A stretch of 44,767 nt of DNA from Bdellovibrionales bacterium (GTDB lineage: Bacteria; Bdellovibrionota; Bdellovibrionia; Bdellovibrionales; UBA1609): assembly GCA_014323935.1 (NCBI GenBank), contig JACOND010000008.1, positions 1 to 44,767 of the forward strand, given 5' to 3'. Of this stretch, positions 7,896 through 16,941 are shown piece by piece. The position numbers and the translations under genes are program-made. The notes under the pieces were generated by a model. The model did no database searches. It saw only the letters and a program-made list of their open reading frames with translations, and was not told where the DNA came from. Within the stretch, counting starts at the first letter, position 1; each line of letters opens with the position of its first letter.

Positions 7896-8348
7896 ATGTC
7901 TCGTAAGGACAATGTAGATTATCAATTAGACTTAACTCCTTTTATTTCTTTGTTATCTGTATGTATTTGTTTTTTACTTTTAACTGTAACTTGGTTTCAA
8001 ATTGGAGCTCTCTCTATGAAGCAAGTTATAGGAAATCCTTCTTTGAAACAAAGTCAAAGTAAAAAGGAAGAAAGTCAGTTATGGATTTATATGAAATCTA
8101 AGAAAAAAATTGAAGTTCGTTTAAAAAAAGGGCAAAATTTAATTTCTCAAAAAGTCATTAAATTTTCAAAATCAAACAGGGATTTTGAAGAATTTCATGA
8201 CTATATAGTTTCTTTAAAAAAGAAGTATTCTTCTTTAACAACCGCTTTTATTTTGCCTGAAGCTTCTGTGATTTATGAAGATATTATAAAAGTTATGGAT
8301 AATTTACGCCAGGAAGGTTTATTTGATATGGGGCTTGCTCCTCTTTAA
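7896..8348 (+). CDS. ExbD/TolR/AglQ-like protein lacking the usual Asp
   Basis: 150 aa. It has a short cytoplasmic N-terminus, one transmembrane helix (about 16-36) and a periplasmic domain, the ExbD/TolR layout. The helix opens with LDLTPFISLLSVCICFLLLTV. In ExbD and TolR the corresponding segment is TPFID or similar, and the Asp carries protons. Here that residue is Ser18. The protein may therefore be a structural, non-protonated partner in the dimer, leaving the work to the next gene product, which keeps the Asp. It lies 65 bases after the ExbB-like gene and 13 bases before the second exbD-like gene. Of the two, this one looks more like AglQ/AglS of the Bdellovibrio type; exact orthology is inference. 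Confidence 0.82.
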   Translation: MSRKDNVDYQLDLTPFISLLSVCICFLLLTVTWFQIGALSMKQVIGNPSLKQSQSKKEESQLWIYMKSKKKIEVRLKKGQNLISQKVIKFSKSNRDFEEFHDYIVSLKKKYSSLTTAFILPEASVIYEDIIKVMDNLRQEGLFDMGLAPL

Positions 8349-8361
8349 GTGATTTTTAAAG

Positions 8362-8853
8362 ATGTATAAAAATTCTATTTTTCAAAAAACAACTTTTGGT
8401 CGGTTTCTTTATTCTAAAAGAAAAGCTTTAAAAAAAAGAAGGGTCGTAGGAACTTTAATGTTGACTTCTCTGATTGACGCTTTTTCTATTTTAGTTGTTT
8501 ATCTTTTAATGTTTTTTTCAGATACTTCAGAACTTAATTATATAAGCGATGGTTTAGAGCTTCCTAAAGCTCGTCTCATTGAAAGATTAGATCGCTATTT
8601 TATTCTTTCTGTAAAAAAAGAAGGTTATTTTGTGGAAGATAAAAAATTGTCTTCTGATGAATTGGTATCTTATTTATTTAGTTTGAAAAAAAAACTTGAG
8701 CAATCTCAATTAAGTTATACTTCCAAAGATCATAAACAAACAATAACAATTCAAGCCGATAAAAGTATTTCTTATAAAAAACTAAGTCCCCTGATTCAAG
8801 CTTGTAGTCAGGTAGGTTTTAGTCATATTAAATTTGCAGTTTTAGGAGAATAG
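8362..8853 (+). CDS. ExbD/TolR/AglS-like protein with conserved Asp
   Basis: 163 aa with a basic cytoplasmic N-terminus (KRKALKKRR), one transmembrane helix at about 31-52 (LMLTSLIDAFSILVVYLLMFF) and a periplasmic domain ending in a typical ExbD-like strand-helix pattern. Asp39 sits at the proton-carrying position of ExbD/TolR. Paired with the adjacent ExbD-like protein that lacks this Asp, it is probably the functional half of a heterodimer inside the ExbB-like pentamer. Its stop codon touches the GTG of the large helical-repeat gene, so the genes are translationally coupled. A possible role is energising gliding or surface movement. Confidence 0.85.
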   Translation: MYKNSIFQKTTFGRFLYSKRKALKKRRVVGTLMLTSLIDAFSILVVYLLMFFSDTSELNYISDGLELPKARLIERLDRYFILSVKKEGYFVEDKKLSSDELVSYLFSLKKKLEQSQLSYTSKDHKQTITIQADKSISYKKLSPLIQACSQVGFSHIKFAVLGE

Positions 8854-11800
8854 GTGAAAAAAAGAAATTTGTTTACCTTAGTTTTTATGCTTAGTTTTTT
8901 TGAAGTTTATGGGGAACAAAAAATAAAAGATTTAAAAACGAAAAAAGTTCAAAATCGAGCAGAAAGAACTGGAGAGTTTAAGAGGAATTTAAATCTAGAA
9001 AAAACAAAAGGTCTATCAAGTTCAAAGCAAGTCTTTGAAAAAATTCCTTCTGAAAAGGATTTAGTTGAAAAATTAGAAAATTTAAATCAAAGTCTTCCTA
9101 AAAGTTATCCAGGAAAAAATGCTCTGACTTTAAGATTAGCTCATATTTTATCTCGATTGGCCGAAGAGAATTTTAAAAAAGCTGAAGAACAAGGCTGTCA
9201 TGTTTGTTTTAAATCTGCTCAAAAATATGCAAAGCGAGCTTTGGAATTTTATAAAAAATTAGATTCTGTTTTACAAAAAAGCAATTTGAATCGTTTGCAT
9301 GCAGAGGCGGTATTTCAAAAAGCTTGGTTAGAGAGAATTTTAGGAAATACAAATTCATCCTTATTTCAATTTAAAAGATTTCTTAAAAAAAATAAAAATT
9401 TTGCTTCAAATTTTTGGGCTTTAAAAGCTTGGTATAATATAGGAGAACTTCAATTTGAATCTTATAACTATGATGAAGCTCTTCAAGCTTTTCAATTTGT
9501 TTTAAAAGATTCTAAAAAAGATATTTGTTTCAAACAAAGCCCTTCCTCTCTAGAGAACGTTAAAAAAAAGAGTTTGTTTTTAAATAAAAATTTATCTCCC
9601 TTAGAAAGAACTTTCTGTTCTACACAAAAAATTTCTATTCTTTTTAGAGCCTCTTATTATGAAATTTGGTCTTTATTTAATTTAGGTTTTCAAGATCAAG
9701 CTTTAAATAAGATGCTTTCTTTGATGTCCTCTGATTTGTACACCCATTTAACTTTAGATAAGGAATCTCAAAATTTAAAAAATAAATTAGAAACAGAAAT
9801 GCTTACGATTTACAGTTATGCGAGTTTAACAGATCAAAATTTAAAATTTTTTTATAACTTTTCAAAAAGAGATTCTTTACAAAACACTTTAGTTAAAAGA
9901 AAACAAAGATTATTGCTTTTAGCAAATCGCTTAAAACAAATTGGTCGATTCAAACAATCCTATCAAGTTTGGAAGGCTTATCTCTTTCATACAAATTCTT
10001 TCCTTGATCATTTATTAGCCTACAGCTCTATGTTAGATATTGATTTAATTTTAAATTATAAAAATAAGTTAAATGTTGTAGGTTTAAAGATAGAAAAAAT
10101 TTTAAATCTTTTATCTAAACTTTCTAAAGATGAAAAATCTTCTATTAACAAACAAGCTATTAATTTCAAAATAAAAAAATTCTTTTACCAAATGGATAAA
10201 AGCAGGGATACTTTTAATTTAAAACAAAGAGAATATCTTTTGAGATTGTATCAAAGCTATGGAATTCAAAATCCTAAAGAAACTGATGTTAAGTTGTTAA
10301 CTGTTTTTTTACTTGAAGATTTAAAAAAATATAAAGAGGCTGGAAATCTTTTACAAAAAGTTATTTCAATTTCTGAGGAAGGGAAAGAAGTTTTGACAGC
10401 TGAGTTAAAGGAAAAATTTTGTGTTAAGCAAATAAATTTAGCACAGTTAAGTAAAGATAAAAAGAGTAAATTAAAAGCGTACCAGTTTTATATTCAATAT
10501 GGTCAAAACAATTCCTTAAAAGCTCAGCTAAAGTATAAATTAGCGTATCTTTATTATGTAAATAAAGATTTTAAAAATTCTCAAAAAGCTTTTTTAGAAT
10601 TAGCTCTTGAAAAAAAAGAATCTCAAAATTCATCTCTAAAAGAAATCTCTTTAAAATCTGCTCATTTGTTCTTATCTTCTTTAAAAGAACAGGGAAATAG
10701 AGAAGAGGATTTAATTGCTTTTTCCAGTTTATTTAAGGATAAGTTTTCTAAAAATAAAAAAGAATTTATAAAGATTTATAACTTGGGAATTTTAAATTAT
10801 ATAGAAAAATTACTTCAGGGAAAAGACTTTTCTCGTCGTCCCTTTAAGGTGTCTCAAAATTCTCAAATTTTAAAAGCTTGGAATCTTTTAAATTCTTTTG
10901 ATGTGAAATCAGCAAATCAAAAAGAACTGGAAATTTATTATTTAAATCGTTTGCTCTTAGGAAAAGAGCTTTTGATGTTAGAAGAAGTGAATCAAAGTGT
11001 AAAGTTTTTGCTAGCTTCTTCAAACAAAACAAATAAGGAAATTGCTTTAACCTGGCAAATGTGGCTGTCTGAATTGAGATTTGATTTCAAGCAAGTTTTA
11101 GCTTCATTAAAACGTCTAAACTTTAAACAAGAATCAGAAAAGCATTTGTTAAGATTGGCTCATTTGTCAGAATTAGCAGAGCAGAATCCTATTTTTCATT
11201 ATCAAAATTTTTTAAACAAATTTCCAAAATCTTCTTTTGCAAAAGAAACTCTTCTTTCTTTATTAGAACTTTCTGAAAGAGATAAAAAGAAAGACTTTTT
11301 AAAACAATATGCTTTTGTTTTTAAGGAAAATCTACAGGAGTTACTCTATTGGATTTTAGAAATAGATCAAGGAGAAATGGATGAAGATTTTATGAGTTTT
11401 TTTATTGAAAATAAGTTTATGACAGAAGAATCTTTTCTTGGAATTCTTTTAAAAAGAAAAGAAATAATTTCTTCTTTTCAAAAGGAAATCTTTCTGGTTC
11501 AATCTCATTTTTTATCTAAAGATCTTTCTGAAATTCAATTGAATAAAAAAATTAAAAAATATATGACAGCTCTTAATCAGTTAGAAGAAAAAGCAACCCC
11601 TTTTTTACAAACTCAAGATTGGCTGATTCAAGTTTTTGTAATGTCTCATCTAAATAAAGAGTTAAAACGATTTTATGATTCTGTTTTAAACCTTCCTCTT
11701 TCAAAAGAACTAACTCCGGAAGAACGAGATCAATATAAAAAAATATTACTCGAACAAATGAAAGTTTATCTAGATAAATCAAATCAGTTGGAAAAAAGGC

Positions 11801-12171
11801 TTCATATTCTCCTCTCTCCAGATGTCTTAGTAGAGTATCAAAAAAGTTTAGAAAACCCTGTTTTTGATCTTTATTTAAAATGGGAATTCCATAAATTACT
11901 TAGTGTTTTAAAAGGAAAACACCAAAAACAAGTTCAGAATTTTATTAAAGTTATTGAAAATCGGCAAAAAGAAGACCTAAATCTTTCTGTAAAGAATTTA
12001 AAGTATAAGATTGAAAAAATTCATGAAAAATTGAAATTAAATCCTTTTGATAGGGTCCAATTAAATCTCTTATTAGAATTAGAAAAACAAAGAAAAAATA
12101 GAGTTAAAGTAAGTTACCTCAGAGAACGTATTAAGAAGTTGAATCAAAAACAGGAGAAAATTGAGTTATGA
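8854..12171 (+). CDS. Large exported TPR-like protein (GltD/AgmU-like by context)
   Basis: 1105 aa from GTG immediately after the previous stop. Residues 1-20 (MKKRNLFTLVFMLSFFEVYG) look like a signal peptide, so the bulk is periplasmic. The rest is almost all alpha-helical, with degenerate tetratricopeptide-like pairs such as KAWYNIGELQFESYNYDEALQAF near 190-215 and YKLAYLYYVNKDFKNSQKAF near 560-580, plus a lysine-rich C-terminus. No catalytic motif is seen. In myxobacteria the Agl channel genes lie close to gltD (agmU), a TPR protein of similar size, and gltE, also TPR. This gene has the right size and position for GltD, but TPR repeats alone do not prove orthology. The last bases overlap the next gene (ATGA at 12168). 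Confidence 0.75.
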   Translation: MKKRNLFTLVFMLSFFEVYGEQKIKDLKTKKVQNRAERTGEFKRNLNLEKTKGLSSSKQVFEKIPSEKDLVEKLENLNQSLPKSYPGKNALTLRLAHILSRLAEENFKKAEEQGCHVCFKSAQKYAKRALEFYKKLDSVLQKSNLNRLHAEAVFQKAWLERILGNTNSSLFQFKRFLKKNKNFASNFWALKAWYNIGELQFESYNYDEALQAFQFVLKDSKKDICFKQSPSSLENVKKKSLFLNKNLSPLERTFCSTQKISILFRASYYEIWSLFNLGFQDQALNKMLSLMSSDLYTHLTLDKESQNLKNKLETEMLTIYSYASLTDQNLKFFYNFSKRDSLQNTLVKRKQRLLLLANRLKQIGRFKQSYQVWKAYLFHTNSFLDHLLAYSSMLDIDLILNYKNKLNVVGLKIEKILNLLSKLSKDEKSSINKQAINFKIKKFFYQMDKSRDTFNLKQREYLLRLYQSYGIQNPKETDVKLLTVFLLEDLKKYKEAGNLLQKVISISEEGKEVLTAELKEKFCVKQINLAQLSKDKKSKLKAYQFYIQYGQNNSLKAQLKYKLAYLYYVNKDFKNSQKAFLELALEKKESQNSSLKEISLKSAHLFLSSLKEQGNREEDLIAFSSLFKDKFSKNKKEFIKIYNLGILNYIEKLLQGKDFSRRPFKVSQNSQILKAWNLLNSFDVKSANQKELEIYYLNRLLLGKELLMLEEVNQSVKFLLASSNKTNKEIALTWQMWLSELRFDFKQVLASLKRLNFKQESEKHLLRLAHLSELAEQNPIFHYQNFLNKFPKSSFAKETLLSLLELSERDKKKDFLKQYAFVFKENLQELLYWILEIDQGEMDEDFMSFFIENKFMTEESFLGILLKRKEIISSFQKEIFLVQSHFLSKDLSEIQLNKKIKKYMTALNQLEEKATPFLQTQDWLIQVFVMSHLNKELKRFYDSVLNLPLSKELTPEERDQYKKILLEQMKVYLDKSNQLEKRLHILLSPDVLVEYQKSLENPVFDLYLKWEFHKLLSVLKGKHQKQVQNFIKVIENRQKEDLNLSVKNLKYKIEKIHEKLKLNPFDRVQLNLLLELEKQRKNRVKVSYLRERIKKLNQKQEKIEL

Positions 12172-12455
12172 AAATAGCTTTGATGTATTATTTTATTGTT
12201 CTATCTAAGGCTTCTTTTTCTGATAAAAGGATTGAAAGTCAACAGTTAGAATCTGTAAAAGTTTCTAAAAAGCAAACAGACATGAAGAAACAAAGTGATG
12301 TTTATTCTTTTCGTCCTCTTTTAATACAAGGAGGTAAAAAGATTAAAAACTCAAACCATGTAAAAGTAAATATAAATTCCCTAGGAGAAAGTGAAGTTTT
12401 TTTTGTAGATATAGATTTTAAAAAGAGAATATTTTTAGATGAAGGGGTGAGATGA
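12168..12455 (+). CDS. Small exported protein of the Glt-like cluster
   Basis: 95 aa. It overlaps both neighbours by ATGA junctions (12168-12171 and 12452-12455), so it is certainly part of the operon. Residues 1-17 are hydrophobic and resemble a signal peptide (MKIALMYYFIVLSKASF). The remainder is lysine- and serine-rich, then ends in a beta-strand-like segment (HVKVNINSLGESEVFFVDIDF). I do not recognise a family. In position, between the TPR protein and the TonB-like transducer, it corresponds to gltF of myxobacteria, a small periplasmic or membrane component, but I see no sequence signature that confirms this. Confidence 0.65.
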   Translation: MKIALMYYFIVLSKASFSDKRIESQQLESVKVSKKQTDMKKQSDVYSFRPLLIQGGKKIKNSNHVKVNINSLGESEVFFVDIDFKKRIFLDEGVR

Positions 12456-13591
12456 AAAAACTTTTCGTTTTAAAAAATATCAAAGGAGAAATTATAAGAT
12501 TTTTTCGCTGTGAAACAGATCAAATTTATTTAGTGTATCGTAAAGATAAAAAGAGATTGGATTTTTGTTCTTCTCCTACTTTTTTTGAAAAAGAATCTGT
12601 TGTTTTAGTTGATGAAATTGATGTCGCTCACCTTAAAACAAAAACTATTTTAAGTATGAATGCTATTCTTGAAGTTTACAATCCTGAAGATAAGATTCGA
12701 ACGCCTTTAGATGTTTCTCAGCTTTCAAAAGATGCCTTTCATAGGTTTGTTTTAGGTTTAGCTATGACCTATGTTTTATTAGGAACTTTGATTTACAGTT
12801 TATTTGATAGAGAGGAAAAATTTAAAGCAAGCATTCAAGAAACGAAAATCGTTGAGATAAAAAAAGCTCCCCTTTCAGTGAAAGTGCAAGAAGTCTCTCT
12901 TATGAAGAATCAAAAAAATCTGATTTCTACAGCTAACAAATCAAAAAACCAAGTTAAAAAATCTCTTAAACAAATAGGTGTTTTATCAGTTTTAGGAAAT
13001 TCATCAAAAAATCAAAACAAGGGAGGATTAAGCTTTAGAGATGATAAATCTTCTCCAGGTCCTGGTGTTCGTGCCATTGCTTTTAAAAATCAAAGTGGTA
13101 AAATGCGAAGTCAAATTTATAGTGAAGGTATGATTACTGCGGGTTTAGGAACAGGAGGAAATATTAAAGGAGGAGGAGGTCATGGAACAAAGGGAATTCA
13201 TCAAGATGGCGGTTTATCTGGTTATGGTGAATTAAGTTTGATAACTTCTGCAGGAACTGAAGATTTATCTAGTACTTTAAATTCTCAGGGTTCTAATTTA
13301 GATTTTAATTTTATACTTAAAGAAATACTTAATAGACGAAATTCTCTTAGAGATTGTTATTTAAGAGTTTTAAAAACAGAACCTGATATAAAAGGTTTTT
13401 TTGAATTTACTTTTCAAGTGAATAAGCAAGGGAAAGTTGTTTCTTCTAAACTAAATCCTTCTTCTCCTGTTCAGTCATCTGCTATGAGTTCTTGTATTTT
13501 TAAAGTTATTAACAAAATCAAATTTTCTATTCGATTAGATTCTGAAATTTTAATTAATTATTCTTTTGATTTAAGTCAATTAGAAAACTAA
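12452..13591 (+). CDS. Glt-like single-pass transducer with AgmX/PglI (TonB-like) C-terminus
   Basis: 379 aa. Residues 1-90 are cytoplasmic and beta-rich, possibly FHA-like. A transmembrane helix lies at about 99-117. Then follow a lysine-rich linker, a glycine-rich segment at about 226-259 (GLGTGGNIKGGGGHG) and a C-terminal domain at about 285-379 containing RRNSLRDCYLRVL, GFFEFTFQV..QGKV and SSCIFKVINKIKF. This last domain matches the AgmX/PglI C-terminal family, a TonB-like fold found in gliding proteins GltG and GltJ. The protein probably links the inner-membrane channel to periplasmic or outer-membrane partners. It resembles GltG more than GltJ because no zinc ribbon or GYF domain is present at the N-terminus. 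Confidence 0.8.
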   Translation: MKKLFVLKNIKGEIIRFFRCETDQIYLVYRKDKKRLDFCSSPTFFEKESVVLVDEIDVAHLKTKTILSMNAILEVYNPEDKIRTPLDVSQLSKDAFHRFVLGLAMTYVLLGTLIYSLFDREEKFKASIQETKIVEIKKAPLSVKVQEVSLMKNQKNLISTANKSKNQVKKSLKQIGVLSVLGNSSKNQNKGGLSFRDDKSSPGPGVRAIAFKNQSGKMRSQIYSEGMITAGLGTGGNIKGGGGHGTKGIHQDGGLSGYGELSLITSAGTEDLSSTLNSQGSNLDFNFILKEILNRRNSLRDCYLRVLKTEPDIKGFFEFTFQVNKQGKVVSSKLNPSSPVQSSAMSSCIFKVINKIKFSIRLDSEILINYSFDLSQLEN

Positions 13592-13596
13592 GGAGG
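13591..13596 (+). promoter_or_regulatory. Strong Shine-Dalgarno site in the Glt-like operon
   Basis: AGGAGG, a perfect anti-16S match, overlaps the stop of the TonB-like gene and sits 4 nt before the next ATG at 13601. It is the strongest ribosome binding site in the cluster, where most other junctions are ATGA overlaps, so the large lipoprotein is probably translated independently and well. Confidence 0.75.
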
Positions 13597-13600
13597 AAAA

Positions 13601-16279
13601 ATGCACTTACTTCAATTTATTTTTATACTTTTTTCTGTCATGATTTTAAATTCTTGCAACAAAGATTTTTTTATAAGAAATCCTTTTATAAATCTACCTA
13701 TAGATTTGAAAGAAGGAGTGGTGGGAACAGGAATAGAGCATTACTTTAAATTTAACCCCTTAGTTGTTAGAAACACTTTGAGGGTGAGAGTTCAAAATGA
13801 AGAAGATCTGGTTTTAAATTTTGAGGAAGGAGATTTAAAATCTTATAACATAAAGTTTGATCTTTTAAATGACTTTGAAAATACATATGAAATTCTTTTT
13901 TTAGATAACCCTTTTAAAAAGTTAAAGGATTCAGAATGGAAATATAATCCTAAAACAAAAATCGCTGAATTAACATGGAGACCTTCAGAAACTTTTAATA
14001 AAGGTAGCCCTTATGTTATAAACCCTGTTAATATGAATATAACTTTGAAAAAAATAAAAGCCTTTGATACAGATTCTGATTTAACTGTTGTAAGACATTT
14101 TCAAGTTTTTGTTCACAAAAAAATAAAAGCTCCCGAAATTGTTAGATTAGGAACAGAATATAAAAATTTTATAAAGTTAGAAGATGGTAAATTCTATAAC
14201 AATACAGGATTTGAGAATTTAGATTTTAGTTACCATAATGAATTCGTTATAATGCAAACTTCGGCTTATAATTGGTTAAGAACACAGGGTATGAAATTTG
14301 GAACAAAGGTTTTAGCAAGAGATGTTTTACATCCTAAGATTCCTTTTTTTTCTGTTAATAAGGAGGATAAGAATAAAGGTATCTCTCTTCCTTATAATTT
14401 AATGATATATATGCAAAGACCTTATTATCAGTTAGATACTGTATCAGAAGATGTGAATTGTATTTATTTTAATGAAGAAAATAAAAATCTTTGTTGGAGA
14501 TCTTTGCAAGATATAGAAAATGTTAATTTTGATAGAGATGTTTATGTTAGAAATTATGTCATTCCTAGAGATAAGGAGGTAGCAAATTTGTATTATAAAG
14601 TGGAATCTTTTGAATTATGTAAAGCCTATAATAATATTTATGATGAGATAAAAGTAAACTTTCCTGTGTTTAAAAAATCCTTAGAAGAAAGCAAAGGAGA
14701 ATTTTGTTATATCTCTTTAGTTAGTGTAAATAGGGAAATGACAGTTATTCCTGAAAATAAAGTGATTTATGAGCTAAAGGGTGAGGATTTTATATTAGTA
14801 AGTAAATCTCATTGGCAAAATTCTTTTGAAAAAATTAAGACGTATGTAAAAATGCAAATGAGTGGTTATTACCCTTTAAATGAAATTGATATAAACATTT
14901 TTCAAACAAGAAGAGAATTTGTACCAAATTTGTTTTTTGAAGTTGAAGATAAGAGTTACTCTTCAAGAAATCCTCAAATCTATTTTGAAAATGTTTTGAA
15001 TCATACCGTTTTATCTTCCTTACCTTTTAACATAAAATTTAGATCTGTTGAAAAAGTGAGTCCGTTTATTTTTAAGCTGAATTTTGATTTTTTTCCTAAA
15101 GTTAAGGGCAGTTATGAAAGTTATGAATTTCAAGTTGTTCCATTTTTAAATGGAATCTATGGAGAAACTGTTAATTTTTTTACAAATATCTTTCCTCATC
15201 TCATCGAGGAGACAGAGTATAGTTTTGATATTCAAAAGGATAATATTTTAGCAAACGACTTGATACAAGAGAATCTTCAAAAACGTATGTTTATAAAAGC
15301 CCAAGTTAAAAAGACATATATTTTTCCTGAATCTTTTTATAGTCATTTAGATTTTTATAACAGTGAATCAAAGATAGATTCTTTAAAAAAACATCTTTTA
15401 CTAAACAAATATAGAATAAATCCTATTTCAGAAATTTGTTTAAATGAAGCTTCTTTTATTTTTAACAAAGGGACTTGTTTCTGTTCTGAAAATATAGAAT
15501 TTTATATGACAACTGAAGAAGAGGATAAAAATATTTATGCACAGATGCAGTGTGATTATGAAAATCTTTTAGGATTTCTTCCCTCTCATTTAGAATCGGG
15601 GTATTTTCAATTTGAATATGGTATTAATAATTTAGATATCAATTTAAAAGTTTTTGATTTTAAAAAAAGCAAACAAGTTAATTTCTTTCCTTTGGATTTT
15701 ATAAAAAAAGAGTATTTATTTCAAGATTCTTTAGAGGACTTTGATTCAGAAGAAAATCCTAGAACTGAAATAGAAGATGATTTGTTTTCAGAGGAAAATC
15801 CTAGAACTGAAATAGAAGATGATTTGTTTTCAGAAGGAAATCCTAGAACTGAAATAGAAGATGATTTGTTTTCAGAAAATATTTTTCATATATTCTATAA
15901 TTTAACGCCTCAGTGGAAATGTGAAAATTCCTTACAAAATAACAAAACAATTTGTCAGTTCATGTATTTGATAAAAGGAAAACTTCCCAATAAATTAAAA
16001 ATAGAAGACACACTTCAAGTTGATACAAAATGTTCTTATGAAGAAGGTAAAAATAATAAGGACTATGAATGTGAATGTGGAAAAGTAGAACTTTTAGATT
16101 TTGAGAATATTAAGAAAATTCAGTTTCGTTGTAATTTTGATTTAGATAGAAAATCGGTTTTGAAATATTTTTTAAAAACTCAAATCCCATCTGTTTATTT
16201 TTTAAATAAAGAGATAAAAGACATTAAAAGAACTCCTGAAGAAACTTATACTAATTACAAGAGGAGTAAAGACATATGA
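13601..16279 (+). CDS. Large lipoprotein of the Glt-like cluster with tandem repeat
   Basis: 892 aa. The N-terminus MHLLQFIFILFSVMILNSC is a lipoprotein signal with Cys19 as the lipid-bearing residue. The absence of Asp at +2 (Asn20) suggests outer-membrane sorting. The body looks beta-rich with aromatic residues throughout and has several cysteine-rich sections near the C-terminal half (for example CFCSE, YECECGK). Residues 716-757 are three near-identical 14-residue units, SE(E/G)NPRTEIEDDLF. No known family is recognised. Membership of the operon, ATGA overlap with the next gene and surface-type signal suggest an outer-membrane or surface component of the envelope machine. Confidence 0.75.
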   Translation: MHLLQFIFILFSVMILNSCNKDFFIRNPFINLPIDLKEGVVGTGIEHYFKFNPLVVRNTLRVRVQNEEDLVLNFEEGDLKSYNIKFDLLNDFENTYEILFLDNPFKKLKDSEWKYNPKTKIAELTWRPSETFNKGSPYVINPVNMNITLKKIKAFDTDSDLTVVRHFQVFVHKKIKAPEIVRLGTEYKNFIKLEDGKFYNNTGFENLDFSYHNEFVIMQTSAYNWLRTQGMKFGTKVLARDVLHPKIPFFSVNKEDKNKGISLPYNLMIYMQRPYYQLDTVSEDVNCIYFNEENKNLCWRSLQDIENVNFDRDVYVRNYVIPRDKEVANLYYKVESFELCKAYNNIYDEIKVNFPVFKKSLEESKGEFCYISLVSVNREMTVIPENKVIYELKGEDFILVSKSHWQNSFEKIKTYVKMQMSGYYPLNEIDINIFQTRREFVPNLFFEVEDKSYSSRNPQIYFENVLNHTVLSSLPFNIKFRSVEKVSPFIFKLNFDFFPKVKGSYESYEFQVVPFLNGIYGETVNFFTNIFPHLIEETEYSFDIQKDNILANDLIQENLQKRMFIKAQVKKTYIFPESFYSHLDFYNSESKIDSLKKHLLLNKYRINPISEICLNEASFIFNKGTCFCSENIEFYMTTEEEDKNIYAQMQCDYENLLGFLPSHLESGYFQFEYGINNLDINLKVFDFKKSKQVNFFPLDFIKKEYLFQDSLEDFDSEENPRTEIEDDLFSEENPRTEIEDDLFSEGNPRTEIEDDLFSENIFHIFYNLTPQWKCENSLQNNKTICQFMYLIKGKLPNKLKIEDTLQVDTKCSYEEGKNNKDYECECGKVELLDFENIKKIQFRCNFDLDRKSVLKYFLKTQIPSVYFLNKEIKDIKRTPEETYTNYKRSKDI
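15746..15871 (+). repeat. 42-bp tandem repeat, three copies, in frame
   Basis: Three units at 15746-15787, 15788-15829 and 15830-15871 are nearly identical in DNA sequence. They encode an acidic 14-residue unit and the period is a multiple of three, so gain or loss of units keeps the frame. Confidence 0.95.
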
Positions 16280-16941
16280 AAAAATATCAATTTATACTTT
16301 TATTTCTATCTTTTTTTAGTTTTGCTGATTTTGATCAACTCGGGAAAAAAGGGAACTTTTTAAAAGCTCCTATAAAAAATGATTTGGTAGTCGTTCAAGA
16401 AAAATGGTTAGATAGAAAATTTCTTTCCGAGTGGAATATAGGTGTATCTCCTTTTTTAAGTGATTTTTATTATATGAACAGCTACTCTTTAGATCTATCT
16501 TATCGGTTCTTTTTTAATGATAATTTGAGTTTTCATTTAAAATACTCTTATTTTTTAAATCCTCTCAATAAAGAAGGAGAAAAAGAATTGTTTTCACTAG
16601 GACGAGTTCCTCTTGAAATTAAGTACTCTCCTAAAAATTATTATGTTTTAGGAATGGACTTTTATCCCTTTTATGGCAAGTCTGTTCTTTTTAACTATCT
16701 TCTTTATTTTGATCTTTATTTTTCATTAGGTATAGGTAAGATAGAAATTTTTCAATTAAATAGAAGCACCTTTCTTTTTTCAGGAGCTTTTGGCATGGTT
16801 TTTTGGTGGAATAAAAAATTTAATACAAGGTTAGAACTAGAAGGTCTCAATTATAAATATCAAATTCCTGATCCTTCTTTATGGGATGTAAACGAAGAGT
16901 TTTCTTATCAATTGCGTTTATCAGTGGGGATTTTAATTTGA
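16276..16941 (+). CDS. Predicted outer-membrane beta-barrel protein
   Basis: 221 aa, starting inside the stop of the lipoprotein gene (ATGA). Residues 1-17 are a signal peptide (MKKYQFILLFLSFFSFA). The mature part consists of alternating hydrophobic/polar strands with many Tyr, Phe and Trp (for example YMNSYSLDLSYRFFF, LSFHLKYSYFL, ELEGLNYKY), and the C-terminus ends YQLRLSVGILI, like an outer-membrane insertion strand. Gliding clusters of this kind include barrel proteins GltA and GltB; this one could fill that place. The next gene starts at a TTG overlapping its stop by three bases. Confidence 0.65.
   Translation: MKKYQFILLFLSFFSFADFDQLGKKGNFLKAPIKNDLVVVQEKWLDRKFLSEWNIGVSPFLSDFYYMNSYSLDLSYRFFFNDNLSFHLKYSYFLNPLNKEGEKELFSLGRVPLEIKYSPKNYYVLGMDFYPFYGKSVLFNYLLYFDLYFSLGIGKIEIFQLNRSTFLFSGAFGMVFWWNKKFNTRLELEGLNYKYQIPDPSLWDVNEEFSYQLRLSVGILI

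Noticed and set aside
16881..16940. ATG start at 16881 for the 505-aa helical-repeat protein
   Set aside because: It would destroy the signal peptide position and sit deep inside the preceding gene; TTG 16938 has a GGGGA site and the typical three-base overlap.
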